A stretch of 64,000 bases of DNA, from contig NZ_LHQS01000001.1 of NCBI RefSeq assembly GCF_004102725.1, positions 477,327-541,326 on the forward strand, written 5' to 3'. The notes under the pieces are model-generated. The model saw only the letters and a program-made list of their open reading frames with translations. It did not search any database and was not told where the DNA came from. Below are positions 51,294-60,700 of the stretch, piece after piece. This DNA is from Methanoculleus taiwanensis (GTDB lineage Archaea > Halobacteriota > Methanomicrobia > Methanomicrobiales > Methanoculleaceae). Both the position numbers and the translations under genes were made by a program. Positions within the stretch are counted from its first letter, which is position 1; each line of letters begins with the position of its first letter.

Positions 51294-53582
51294 TCATGTC
51301 CGGTTCTGAACATACCTCCGGAGCGTAAAGGTGACGGCGGCTCCCTCTCCGGGGCGGCCTTCCACCCGATCGTGCGCGGAGATCCGGCCGCCGTAGCGTT
51401 CGACGAGCATCCGGGTGATGTACAGGCCGAGTCCCTTCCCACTCTTCCTGGTGGTGCCGCGCTGGTAGCGCTGGAAGATCCTTGATTTGAGGTCGTCCGG
51501 AATACCGGGGCCGGTATCCTCGACGGTGACGCTGACCTCGTCTTCCCGTTCCTCGACGCGGATCGTGATCCCGACCTCAGGCCCCCCGAACTTGAGTGAG
51601 TTTCCGATGAGATTCGTGAAGATCTCATCGATAAGATCGTCTGCGAGCACAGTTGCGTCCGAACCGCCGTAAGCGATGGTGGCGTCGGAGAAGTAGTTCA
51701 GGACGTCCCTGATCGCCGAATCGAGTTTTATTGGGATGAGGAGCGTCTCCTCGTGCCGGAGTTTGCGCAGCGTAGTGACATTCCTGATGATCTCGCTGCT
51801 CTGCTGGATGGCGGTGAGCGCTTTCTGTGCAAACTTCTTCGCCGAGTTGTCTGCAAGCTCGATGAGCACCTGGGTGTATCCGATCGCCGCCGCGTTGGCG
51901 TTGTTGACGTCGTGGGAGAGGATATCGATATAGAGGTTTGCCTCGTCGTTCGCGGCATTCGCCTCCTCGAGATAGCGGTTCGCACGCGCGAGCGCTGCCT
52001 CGAGTTCCTCCTGCAGCAGCCCCCGGGTGACGCCGCTTCCGATCTCCTTCCCGATCGCCTCGAGAACAGCTCGCTCTTCCGGCGTGATTATCGTTCTTCC
52101 CATATCGGCGATCGCAAAGCAGCCCACGAGCCGGCCGTCGTCGAGGATGGGGACGGCGGCAAACGAGCGTATTGGGGAATGCCGGTACCCGGGGTAGCGC
52201 TCATGGAAGGAGTCGACGTAGTGGGGCACGCCGGCGACGAGGACGTCGGCGAAGAGCGGTGCGCCGATCTCCACGACCGCCGGCGGTTCCATGGCCGGGT
52301 CGCCGATTCCCTGGCGGGAGCGGAGGCTTGCCGTACCGTCCGGAGTGTTTACGATGTATATGGCACCGGTATCGAAGTTCAGGAGGTCGAGCGTCCGGTC
52401 GAGCGCTGCATGGAGCATCCCGTCGAGATCCCGGGACGCGCTCGCGGTTCCGATGATCTCGTTGATGATCGAGAGCTGCCGGTTTCGCTCCCGGATCTCC
52501 TCCTCTTTTCGGTGCTGGTCGGTGATATCCCGGATGACCTGGACAAGACCCGCCGGCTGCCCTGCGCCGTCCCGGAGCACGGTCGCCGTCACCTCGGCGA
52601 GGAACTCGCTCCCGTCCCCTCTGGCAAGCGTACACTCGAGGGGGGGGATATGCCCCTCCCGGAGGATACGCTCCCTGCTCAGGAGAGCTCTTGTATGCTC
52701 CCGCTCAGCGACGAACACCATCGGGCTCTTCCCGACGAGCGCCTCTCTCCCGGTGCACCCGTAGATCCGGAGAGCCGCTTCATTTGCGTCGACGATGCGG
52801 TCGGCAAGATCGGTGACGACGATCCCGGTGTCGACCGACTCGAGGATCGCTCTGGTCTTCTCTTCCGACCTCTCCAGCCGATCCGTCATCTGTCTCCGTG
52901 CGGTCACATCCGTGATGACCGTGCAGACGACGCGCTGATCGGGGAGGAGATTTGCCGAGACGAGCACCGTTCGGTCTTCACCCTCCCCCCGGGTGACGCC
53001 GACCTCAAGCGTTGCCACGCGCTCCCCCCCCGTGATCCGTTCGAGCGGCGCGCCCTTGAACTCGGACCAGATCTCGGTTATCAGGCGGCCCTGCACATCT
53101 TCCGGGCTCACGCCGAGGATCTCGCCGCACCGCTGATTCATCTCCTCGATACGACACGTGCCCGGATCGAAGAGGAATATCCCTGCCTCTGAATTGTCAA
53201 ATATGCCGTGATACCGGCTCTCCTGCTTCTGCAGGCTCCCCGAGAGGTAGGCGACCACGGCGGCGATGCCGATGAAGATGACCGACCGGACAACGGCACT
53301 GAGGATCTCACCCGGAACAGGGGCGAGCAGGAGGAGAACCTCTGCAAGATACGCCAGAGCGAGGAGCGCGCCGGCCGCGAGCCCCCGCCGGGGATACCAG
53401 TAGGCGGCCGTGACGATCGGGATATAGAAGAGATGCGGGAATACCACGGATATATTCCGTAGAAGACAGAACGCCGTAATGGCACAGGCACCGAGCGCCG
53501 AGACGGCGATGACGGCGATCCGGATATGCTGGCGGGATCGCGGATCTGCCCCGGTTCTGCCGGGGAAGGCGGCTCCGATCAC
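51294..53582 (-). CDS. Membrane-associated PAS/GAF sensor histidine kinase
   Basis: 762 residues. Order: N-terminal membrane region with about four helices (20-105), PAS (about 125-240), PAS (about 245-365), GAF (about 385-540), a short coiled segment, H-box YIDILSHDVNNANAAAIGY, and a complete HATPase with N-box NLIGNSLKFGG, D-box DTGPGIPDD and G2-box GKGLGLYITRML. It should autophosphorylate on the H-box His; no response regulator is adjacent. The start is a GTG at 53582, with GGTATATATG 25-30 bases upstream, so the transcript may be leaderless. Confidence 0.9.
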   Translation of the reverse strand: MIGAAFPGRTGADPRSRQHIRIAVIAVSALGACAITAFCLLRNISVVFPHLFYIPIVTAAYWYPRRGLAAGALLALAYLAEVLLLLAPVPGEILSAVVRSVIFIGIAAVVAYLSGSLQKQESRYHGIFDNSEAGIFLFDPGTCRIEEMNQRCGEILGVSPEDVQGRLITEIWSEFKGAPLERITGGERVATLEVGVTRGEGEDRTVLVSANLLPDQRVVCTVITDVTARRQMTDRLERSEEKTRAILESVDTGIVVTDLADRIVDANEAALRIYGCTGREALVGKSPMVFVAEREHTRALLSRERILREGHIPPLECTLARGDGSEFLAEVTATVLRDGAGQPAGLVQVIRDITDQHRKEEEIRERNRQLSIINEIIGTASASRDLDGMLHAALDRTLDLLNFDTGAIYIVNTPDGTASLRSRQGIGDPAMEPPAVVEIGAPLFADVLVAGVPHYVDSFHERYPGYRHSPIRSFAAVPILDDGRLVGCFAIADMGRTIITPEERAVLEAIGKEIGSGVTRGLLQEELEAALARANRYLEEANAANDEANLYIDILSHDVNNANAAAIGYTQVLIELADNSAKKFAQKALTAIQQSSEIIRNVTTLRKLRHEETLLIPIKLDSAIRDVLNYFSDATIAYGGSDATVLADDLIDEIFTNLIGNSLKFGGPEVGITIRVEEREDEVSVTVEDTGPGIPDDLKSRIFQRYQRGTTRKSGKGLGLYITRMLVERYGGRISAHDRVEGRPGEGAAVTFTLRRYVQNRT

Positions 53583-53813
53583 TCATTCTATGTCGGCATC
53601 TGCTCATATATACCTGCAGGGCTGCCTCCCGGGCGGCGATATTCTTAATACCTCTCTCCGAGAATATAATGCAGCACTGTAGAATACATGTGCTGGCTAG
53701 AGTAAGTCCGACGTGCCCGCAGAAGCACTGCCCACAGTGGCTCGGGATTACAGAGAATAGTCAGTTTACAGACTTTTTTCTGGACTTACATAGTTTTAAT
53801 CGGAGGTGAACGA

Positions 53814-54272
53814 ATGGCAAGAATGTATGCTCGACGCCGGGGAACCTCGGGGTCAGTCAGTCCCTTCAGGACCGACGCACCCGAATGGTCCAACACGGAT
53901 GTACAGGAGATTGAGAAGATCGTCGTCGATCTCCGGAAGAATGGAATGTCGAGCGCAGAGATTGGCCTGACACTGCGGGACAAGTACGGCGTCCCCGATG
54001 TCAAGCTCGCAACCGGAAAGCGCGTATCGGCAATTATCAGAGAACAGGGCCTCGAGTCCGATATTCCGGAAGACCTCCGGAACCTGATGGTAAAAGCCCT
54101 CGGGATGAGGAAACACCTCTCCGAGAACAAGAAGGATCTGCACAACAAGCGGCAGCTCCAGCTCACCGAGTCGAAGGTGCGCCGGCTCGTCCGGTACTAC
54201 GTCGGTTCCGGCAAACTGCCGAAGGGCTGGGTCTACAAGCCGGAAACCGCTGAGATTCTGCTGTCCAGATAA
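53814..54272 (+). CDS. rps15: 30S ribosomal protein S15 (archaeal S13e/S15)
   Basis: 152 residues, typical of the archaeal form with an N-terminal extension (ARMYARRRGTSGSVSPFRTD) and the C-terminal S15 helices (LQLTESKVRRLVRYYVGSGK). It binds the central domain of 16S rRNA. GGAGGTGAACGA precedes the ATG. It is the first gene of a five-gene block and is followed after 3 bases by the RecJ-like gene. Confidence 0.97.
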   Translation: MARMYARRRGTSGSVSPFRTDAPEWSNTDVQEIEKIVVDLRKNGMSSAEIGLTLRDKYGVPDVKLATGKRVSAIIREQGLESDIPEDLRNLMVKALGMRKHLSENKKDLHNKRQLQLTESKVRRLVRYYVGSGKLPKGWVYKPETAEILLSR

Positions 54273-54275
54273 TCC

Positions 54276-55493
54276 ATGTCCCTCGATGCCGCCGCTGCGG
54301 ATCTCGCAGATCACCTGCTCGAGCAGGAATTCGTGGAAGTCTTCGCGCATCACGATGCAGACGGCATAGCAGCCGCCGCCATCCTCTGTCACGCACTCTT
54401 CCGCGAAGGCAGGCAGTTCCGTCTCCGGATCCGGCCGCGGATCACCGCCGGGGATCTGCCGAAGGACGAGAGCGTTCTGCTCTGCGACTTCGGCTCGTCG
54501 CTTGCGGATCTCCCGGACAGCGTGATGGTGGTGGATCACCATATGCCCTACTTCGAGGGCGAGCACCATGTCAATCCCCGCCTCTCCGGACTCGACGGCG
54601 ACCGTGAACTCTCGGCAGCGGGAGCGGCATACCACGTGGCACAGCATATCGGGGACAACCGTGATCTGATCGGTCTCGTTATGCTCGGGATCATCGGTGA
54701 CGGCCAGGAGTTCTCAGGCACGAACCGCGACCTGGCGGACGACGGCATCGCCAACGGATACGTGGCACCCCGCCGCGGTCTGCGGCTTGCCGGGCGGAAC
54801 CTGACCGAACAGCTGGTGCTCGCTGTCAACCCCTACCTCGATGGGATCAGCGGCGACGAGACGGCGGTACGGGCGCTCGTTGCAGGATGCACCGGCGAAG
54901 AGGATGTCGACCTTGAGATGCTCCTCTCGCTTATCCTCCTGAAGATAAGCCGGACGACGCCGCTCGACTCGATGTGCGGTCTCTACGGCAACACCTACGG
55001 CCTCGGCCGCGAGGTGCTCGACGAGGCGCACACCCTGACCGCGCTCATCGATGCCTGCGGTAAAGCGGGTGCGGGTGACCTCGCGGCATCGCTCTGTCTG
55101 CGGTCGACCGCCTCGCTTCCTGAAGCGTGGGATGTCGCCGGGCGTCACCGGCGCGCTATCGTCGAGGCTATCCGGACGATCCGGCCGCTCGAAGAACGCC
55201 TTCCACTCTACGAGGTGGAGAACGGCGTTGTGATCAGCGACGTCGCCGATGCACTGGCCTGCTCCCGGACGTATACCGCGCCGGTCTTCGTCGTCGGCCG
55301 GAAGGGTGACTGGTGCTCGATATCGGCACGATGCCCGCCCGGCGTCGACCTCGATCTCGAGGCGCTGATGCGAAGGCTCGCGGAGGAGTGCGGCGGCCGC
55401 GGTGGCGGCCATCCACGTCGCGCCGGAGCGGAGATCAGCCCGGGTCACCTCGACCGGTTCCGTGCAGGGCTGCTGGAGGCGATCGCCGCATGA
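54276..55493 (+). CDS. recJ: Archaeal RecJ-like DHH phosphoesterase/exonuclease
   Basis: 405 residues. DHH motifs: EVFAHHDADGIAAAAI (motif I), LLCDFGSS (II), MVVDHHMPYFEG (III) and the DHHA1 motif GGRGGGHPRRAGAEI at the C-terminus. Archaeal RecJ homologues are 5'-3' or 3'-5' single-strand exonucleases, some bound to the GINS complex (GAN) in replication. It overlaps pcc1 by 4 bases (ATGA). The position next to rps15 is a recurring archaeal gene order. Confidence 0.9.
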   Translation: MSLDAAAADLADHLLEQEFVEVFAHHDADGIAAAAILCHALFREGRQFRLRIRPRITAGDLPKDESVLLCDFGSSLADLPDSVMVVDHHMPYFEGEHHVNPRLSGLDGDRELSAAGAAYHVAQHIGDNRDLIGLVMLGIIGDGQEFSGTNRDLADDGIANGYVAPRRGLRLAGRNLTEQLVLAVNPYLDGISGDETAVRALVAGCTGEEDVDLEMLLSLILLKISRTTPLDSMCGLYGNTYGLGREVLDEAHTLTALIDACGKAGAGDLAASLCLRSTASLPEAWDVAGRHRRAIVEAIRTIRPLEERLPLYEVENGVVISDVADALACSRTYTAPVFVVGRKGDWCSISARCPPGVDLDLEALMRRLAEECGGRGGGHPRRAGAEISPGHLDRFRAGLLEAIAA

Positions 55494-55714
55494 TCCGGAT
55501 CGAAGGAACGATTGTCACGGCGCATGAGGAAGCTGCGTGTGTGGCGGCGGCACTCCGGCCCGATAACCTCTCCCTCATGCGGACGAGTGCGGACGGGGGA
55601 GCGGTGCGAACCGATATTGCGGGGACGCGGCTTCGATCCGTCATCGCATCGGTGGACGATTATCTCATGAATCTGGCAATAGCGGAGGATGTATGTTCAT
55701 ACGTTTCGCGTTAA
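55490..55714 (+). CDS. pcc1: KEOPS complex subunit Pcc1
   Basis: 74 residues, the expected tiny size. The fold is one helix-strand unit: IRIEGTIVTAHEEAACVAAA, then LRSVIASVDDYLMNLAIAED. Pcc1 dimerises KEOPS, which transfers the threonylcarbamoyl group to A37 of tRNAs using the product of Sua5 (encoded at 49710). Both its ends overlap neighbours: 4 bases with recJ and 22 bases with serS. Confidence 0.85.
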   Translation: MIRIEGTIVTAHEEAACVAAALRPDNLSLMRTSADGGAVRTDIAGTRLRSVIASVDDYLMNLAIAEDVCSYVSR

Positions 55715-57207
55715 CAGCGGATCTGCAGTTCAGCAGAGACCTCACTCCCGAGGCGGTGCTGGCGGCAGGTGACACGGTACAGGAGGCAAACGAGGTTCTC
55801 TTCCGGCGGGGTGTCCCCGCGGAGGCGGAAGACGAGCAGATCGGAAAGATCACCGAGTGGAGCGCTCACGACTCCGTAATCAGCCTCGCGATCGAGAGCG
55901 GTCCGTATACGCGGGCACACGATGCCCTCTTCCGGTTCCGCAAGCTGATTGCGCAGGCGATGGGCAGACACCGGCTGGGGCTGCGCGAGATCACCGTTCG
56001 ATCGTTCAGCGTCGAGATTCCGGGCCACATACCGGACGAAGCGATCCCGAAGCTGCCGTTCATCAGGAGTGTCTCCTCTCATGCCGAGTCCGTCCGGATC
56101 GACCTCGCGTGCTCGGCAACCGACCTCGAAAACCGGGTGCCCGACCGGATCGTCAAGCTCATCGAGGAGAAGAAGGAAGCGGCTCTCTACGGCGGGAAGA
56201 CCGAACACTGGGAGCTCGTCTTTGAAAGCGGCAAGCGGGAGCGGATCTTCGAGGGCAACCCCACCGAGGAGATGCTCGCACGTGGCTGGATCAAGCACGG
56301 CGCGTCCCGCGGGCAGTGGATCTTCGCGCCGCAGGCAGTAGCGCTCTTCCGGGCGTTCGAGCGGATTGTCGTCGAGGAGATCATCCGGCCGCTCGGGTTC
56401 TCCGAGATGATCTTCCCTAAGCTCGTCCCCTGGGAAGTCTGGATGCGCTCGGGACACGCCAAAGGTGTGTATCCCGAGATCTACTATGTCTGCACGCCGA
56501 AGACCCGTGATCCCTCGTACTGGGAGGATATCGCCGATTACTTCAAGGTGACCGGCGAGGTGCCCGTTGAGATGATCCGCGATCGGCTCGATGGGCCTAT
56601 CGGCGGCATGTGCTACGCGCAGTGCCCGCCCTTCTGGCCGTTCGTGCAGGGCGAGACACTGGCGAACGACTGCCTCCCGATCCGGGTCTTCGACCGGAGC
56701 GGTACATCGCACCGCTACGAGAGCGGGGGCATTCACGGCATCGAGCGGGTGGACGAGTTCCACCGGATTGAGATCCTCTGGCTCGGCACGGCCGAACAGA
56801 CGATCGAGACCGCAAACCGGCTCCACGAGACGTATACCCGGGTCTTTGAAGACCTCATGGAGCTCGAGTGGCGGAGCGCGAGGGTGACTCCCTGGTTCAT
56901 GGCGCAGGAAGGCATGCTCGGCGAGTCCGGCAGCGCCGATATCGGCACGCGGGACTATGAGGCGCTCCTCCCCTACAGCAACTCGTGGCTCGAGTTCCAG
57001 AACGTCAGTGTGAACGGCGACAAGTACCCGAAGGGGTTCAACGTCAAGATCCAGAGCGGTGCCGACTGCTGGTCGGGTTGTTCCGGGATCGGCCTTGAAC
57101 GGTGGACCGCGGCGTTCCTTGCCCAGAAAGGGTTTGACACCGCGAAGTGGCCTGAGGCAGTGGCGCGACTGGTCGACGAACCGAAGGAGATCTTCAGGTT
57201 CCTCTAA
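55693..57207 (+). CDS. serS: Seryl-tRNA synthetase, methanogen (type 2) form
   Basis: 504 residues. This is the rare class II SerRS found in methanogens, with an idiosyncratic N-terminal domain (about 1-160) rather than a long coiled coil. The catalytic core holds the Cys clusters GGMCYAQCPPFWP and DCWSGCSGIGLERW that supply the active-site zinc ligands, plus HRYESGGIHGIERVDEFHR (motif 2). It charges tRNA-Ser. The ATG at 55693 lies inside the 3' end of pcc1. Confidence 0.96.
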   Translation: MFIRFALTADLQFSRDLTPEAVLAAGDTVQEANEVLFRRGVPAEAEDEQIGKITEWSAHDSVISLAIESGPYTRAHDALFRFRKLIAQAMGRHRLGLREITVRSFSVEIPGHIPDEAIPKLPFIRSVSSHAESVRIDLACSATDLENRVPDRIVKLIEEKKEAALYGGKTEHWELVFESGKRERIFEGNPTEEMLARGWIKHGASRGQWIFAPQAVALFRAFERIVVEEIIRPLGFSEMIFPKLVPWEVWMRSGHAKGVYPEIYYVCTPKTRDPSYWEDIADYFKVTGEVPVEMIRDRLDGPIGGMCYAQCPPFWPFVQGETLANDCLPIRVFDRSGTSHRYESGGIHGIERVDEFHRIEILWLGTAEQTIETANRLHETYTRVFEDLMELEWRSARVTPWFMAQEGMLGESGSADIGTRDYEALLPYSNSWLEFQNVSVNGDKYPKGFNVKIQSGADCWSGCSGIGLERWTAAFLAQKGFDTAKWPEAVARLVDEPKEIFRFL

Positions 57208-57266
57208 GAGAACTCCTGATAGAATGCAGAGAGTGCAAAACAGAAGAATGAAAGCGAAGTGATACT

Positions 57267-57860
57267 ATGGCAAGAAAGAAGCAGGTTGGAAGAAGAGTAG
57301 AAGGCTGGAAGGCAAAGAAGTGGTACCGGGTGCATGTTCCGGACGCCTTCGGCAAGATCGAGATCGGTGACACGATCTCCGCCGACCCCGAGAACATGGT
57401 CGGCCGTGTGATGACTGCGACCCTCGGCGAGGTTGTCCAGGACTACTCCAAGTCGCACATCAAGATGAAGTTCAGGATCAACAACGTGGCAGGCGAGTCC
57501 GCCTACACCGAGTTCGTGGGGCACGAAGTGACCCGTGACTACCTCCGGTCGATGGTCAAGCGCCGGACGTCCCGGATCGACACGATCATGCCGGTCATCA
57601 CCAAAGACGGCAAGAAGGTTCGCCTGACCATCGTCTGCCTCACCCTTACCAGGGCAGAGCAGAGCCAGATCCACTCGATCCGTCAGACGATCATGCAGCA
57701 GATCGCTGCCCGCGCTACCGAGGCCGACCTCGATACGCTCGTCAAGGACGTCATGTCCGGCGATCTTTCCCGGGATCTCTTCAAGGCCGTCAAGACGATC
57801 TACCCCGTCAGGCGCGTCGAGATTACGAAGTCCAAGCTCGAGCGGATCGCTGCCGTATAG
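57267..57860 (+). CDS. rps3ae: 30S ribosomal protein S3Ae (eS1)
   Basis: 197 residues, complete. Family features are RRVEGWKAKKWYRVHVPDAF at the N-terminus and RVEITKSKLERIAAV at the end. It binds near the mRNA exit on the small subunit. It follows serS by 59 bases and closes the operon; a T run follows. Confidence 0.97.
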   Translation: MARKKQVGRRVEGWKAKKWYRVHVPDAFGKIEIGDTISADPENMVGRVMTATLGEVVQDYSKSHIKMKFRINNVAGESAYTEFVGHEVTRDYLRSMVKRRTSRIDTIMPVITKDGKKVRLTIVCLTLTRAEQSQIHSIRQTIMQQIAARATEADLDTLVKDVMSGDLSRDLFKAVKTIYPVRRVEITKSKLERIAAV

Positions 57861-57874
57861 GCCGATCCGTCGAC

Positions 57875-57884
57875 TCTTTTTTCT
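57875..57884 (+). terminator. Poly-T terminator after rps3ae
   Basis: CTCTTTTTTC begins 14 bases past the rps3ae stop and is the likely transcription end of the rps15-rps3ae operon. Confidence 0.5.
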
Positions 57885-58082
57885 GCAAATCCGGATCCCG
57901 ATCCGCAGCCTCGGGAAGATGCAAATCGCGGTTTTCTCATCCCGAATGCCGTTTCCTCGCGGTGTTCCGGCGATATCCAATTGGCTGAATACTTTCCCGA
58001 CCACAATCATTATACCCTCGAACAGGTACATGCCCCCGCGTACGTAGGGGAGCATTACTCGCGATCAGGAGGTGTAAGGCTG

Positions 58083-58532
58083 ATGTACCGGTCCCTGGAG
58101 AAGCGATCTGCCCGGCCACGGTGGGAGGCGCTGAGTGCGCCCGCCGGAGATCCGTGTTCCGAGCAGCAGTCCGCCGTGCTGACGATGATTCAGCGGGTGC
58201 TCACGGATTTTGATAAAGACTGGAACCTGCTCCGGGAGGAGGCGGAGGGTGAGGACTGGCCTGCCGCGGCGAATGAACTCCTCGACCGCTACTCGCACGA
58301 GATGTATGACCTCGTGCGGGCAATTCAGGGGATTCTCGCCGAGGATATGGAGTTTCACGTCCGGGGACTCTCCGCGGATATGATCATGGCGACCAACATC
58401 TGCCATATGATCGGTTGTGGCCGGGAGTTTCTGATCCGGGGCGACGAGCTGGCGAGGCGCGCACGCTCTTCTGCGGACAGGTGTATTCTTATGTGCCGGG
58501 CGCGGCGGCGGGTCAGGGTCGTCGTCCGGTGA
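58083..58532 (+). CDS. Hypothetical helical protein
   Basis: 149 residues, no recognised family. The centre is helical and acidic (VLTDFDKDWNLLREEAEGED, DRYSHEMYDLVRAIQGILAE), and the C-terminus is strongly basic (RARRRVRVVVR). There is no signal peptide. GGAGGTG precedes the ATG at 58083, which decides the start, and CATTATACC about 75 bases upstream may be the promoter. Confidence 0.65.
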   Translation: MYRSLEKRSARPRWEALSAPAGDPCSEQQSAVLTMIQRVLTDFDKDWNLLREEAEGEDWPAAANELLDRYSHEMYDLVRAIQGILAEDMEFHVRGLSADMIMATNICHMIGCGREFLIRGDELARRARSSADRCILMCRARRRVRVVVR

Positions 58533-58596
58533 GACCCCCTCCGTCTCCCGCAGGTACCGGATAAAGTAATGTTTCTTTGCGTCACATCTCTCTTCG

Positions 58597-59832
58597 ATGA
58601 CTGCACAGAAGATCCTGCTCCTGGTGCTCGACGGGATATCCGACCGCCCCTGCGCGTCGCTTGGCGGGCTGACGCCCCTGCAGGCCGCAAATACCCCGAA
58701 CCTCGACCGGTTCGCGACGGAAGGAATCACCGGCATCATGGATACGATTGCGCCCGGCATCAGGCCCGGGTCCGATACGGCACACCTGAGCCTGCTCGGC
58801 TATCCGCCCGAACGCTACTACACCGGCCGGGGGCCGCTTGAGGCGGAGGGGTCGGGTATCCACATGGAACCCGGGATGATCGGGTTTCGGTGCAATTTTG
58901 CCACGGTCGACGAAAACAGCCTGATCACCGATCGGCGGGCCGGCCGGATCCACGACACCGCGGCTCTCTCGGCGGCGATCCGGGAGGGGGTCGATCTCTC
59001 CGCGTACGAGGTTGGATTCCGGTTCGAGTCCGGTGCCGGGCACCGCGCCGCCCTCGCGTTCGTCGGTGATCTCCTCGGCGACCGCGTCACCTCGAACGAC
59101 CCGAAGAAAGAGGGTGCCGAGCCGCTTCCCGTCAAACCCATCGGTGATGCGCCTGCCGACGAGAAGACGGCAGCTGTCTGCAACGAGTTCATCCGCCAGT
59201 CCCGTGAGATACTCTTCGATCATCCCCTCAACATCGAACGGCTGGAACAGGGGTTGCCGCCCGCGAACCTCCTCCTGATCCGGGGTGCCGGGAGAATGGG
59301 GCATTTCGAACCGTTCGAGGAGCGGTACGATCTCTCCGGCAGCGTTATCTCGGCCGCCACCCTGATCTCGGGGATCGGGATGGTCGTCGGGCTCGAGCAT
59401 ATCCCGGTGCCGGGGACGACCGGGTCGGTGGACTCCGACCTCCCCGCCAAGGTGGCGGCGACCCTGCGCGAGCTCGAGCGGAAGGATTTCGTGCTCCTGA
59501 ACATAAAAGGCGCGGACGAGGCCGGGCACGATGGAAAACCCGAGCAGAAGCGGGATTTCATCGAAGTGATCGATGCGGCGCTCGAGCCCTTTGCGGCGCT
59601 CGACGATACGATCCTCGTGATCTGCGGCGATCACAGCACGCCCTGTTCGGTGAAGGATCACAGTGCAGACCCGGTTCCGCTGGTGATCCGGGGAGAAGGC
59701 GTCAGAACCGACCGCAATTGGGCGTTTGACGAGATATCCTGTGCAGAAGGGGGGATTAACCGGATACGCGGCCTCGATCTGATGCCGATTGTTCTCGATC
59801 TAATAAACAAGGCTCATAAATACGGCGCATGA
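58597..59832 (+). CDS. apgM: 2,3-bisphosphoglycerate-independent phosphoglycerate mutase (archaeal)
   Basis: 411 residues of the alkaline phosphatase superfamily. Motifs: LLLVLDGISDRP (metal-binding Asp), IRPGSDTAHLSLLGY (nucleophile Ser), HDGKPEQKRDFIEVIDAALE and VICGDHSTPC. It interconverts 3- and 2-phosphoglycerate in glycolysis and gluconeogenesis. GGATAAAGT about 30 bases upstream is a likely TATA box. Confidence 0.95.
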   Translation: MTAQKILLLVLDGISDRPCASLGGLTPLQAANTPNLDRFATEGITGIMDTIAPGIRPGSDTAHLSLLGYPPERYYTGRGPLEAEGSGIHMEPGMIGFRCNFATVDENSLITDRRAGRIHDTAALSAAIREGVDLSAYEVGFRFESGAGHRAALAFVGDLLGDRVTSNDPKKEGAEPLPVKPIGDAPADEKTAAVCNEFIRQSREILFDHPLNIERLEQGLPPANLLLIRGAGRMGHFEPFEERYDLSGSVISAATLISGIGMVVGLEHIPVPGTTGSVDSDLPAKVAATLRELERKDFVLLNIKGADEAGHDGKPEQKRDFIEVIDAALEPFAALDDTILVICGDHSTPCSVKDHSADPVPLVIRGEGVRTDRNWAFDEISCAEGGINRIRGLDLMPIVLDLINKAHKYGA

Positions 59833-59854
59833 AGATCTTAGCGGCGGCAGACTC

Positions 59855-60700
59855 ATGGAGGATACAGCGAAGCACGACTGGCTCAGGGAATGCTCGCTCC
59901 CCGACAGCACCGAGCTGCAGGAGCGGCTGCTCAAGACCGACCAGGATATTATAATCGGCGACCGCTGCCAGATAGATTACGGCCTTGCAGGCAAGGATAT
60001 AGTTGTCTGTGAGTTCTGTACCATAAACGGGAACATCCTCGCGTCAGGCGACGTCAGGATCGATAATTGGTGCGAGGTGGCCGGGAACGTCTTCGTGGAC
60101 GAGGATGCCTACCTTGGCGAGGGTGTCAAGATCCGGGGCAAGCTCGTCGTCCATGGCGACCTCGATATCGGTGATAACGTCCAGATAGAGCAGGGTTTCG
60201 AGGCAAAGGGCTGGATCTCGATCAGGAACCCCATGCCGGTCATCGTCTACCTCATGCTCTACCTGGTGGCGCTCCTCGGCATCGAGAAGGAAGAAGAACT
60301 CGAATCGGTCATGCAGAAGATCTTCGGCGAGGAGGAGGTCGAAAAGACTCCCCCGCTGATGATCCCGGGAGGCGCGGTGATGAACATGCAGACCATCACC
60401 GTCCCCGACCGCATGGCCATCGGCAGGGGGTGCCGCCTGCACGGCAACATCAAGGCGGGCTCGGTCACGATGCTCGCCAGCACGACGCTGTTCGGGAGCC
60501 TGCATGCCCGTGATGCCGTCACGGTCGCGGAGGGATCGGTCGTGCATGGCGATCTCCGGAGTGACGGTGATGTTACGCTGGAACAGAGTGTGCGGATCCT
60601 CGGGGACGTCATCTGCAGGAGGCTGACGCTCCACGAGGAGGCACGGGTGGACGGCACGATCCGGGCGCCGGGCGGGCTGAAGATAGAGAGAGTTACATGA
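59855..60700 (+). CDS. Polymer-forming (bactofilin-like) beta-helix protein
   Basis: 281 residues. Two runs of short beta-helix turns (for example DIIIGDRCQIDYGLAG, then NGNILASGDVRI, and HGNIKAGSVTMLASTTLFGS, GSVVHGDLRSDGDVTL) flank a central hydrophobic helix and acidic linker (VIVYLMLYLVALLGIEKEEE). The pattern resembles polymer-forming cytoskeletal proteins. The hydrophobic segment may attach it to the membrane. The stop overlaps the next start (ATGA), so the two genes are coupled. Confidence 0.8.
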   Translation: MEDTAKHDWLRECSLPDSTELQERLLKTDQDIIIGDRCQIDYGLAGKDIVVCEFCTINGNILASGDVRIDNWCEVAGNVFVDEDAYLGEGVKIRGKLVVHGDLDIGDNVQIEQGFEAKGWISIRNPMPVIVYLMLYLVALLGIEKEEELESVMQKIFGEEEVEKTPPLMIPGGAVMNMQTITVPDRMAIGRGCRLHGNIKAGSVTMLASTTLFGSLHARDAVTVAEGSVVHGDLRSDGDVTLEQSVRILGDVICRRLTLHEEARVDGTIRAPGGLKIERVT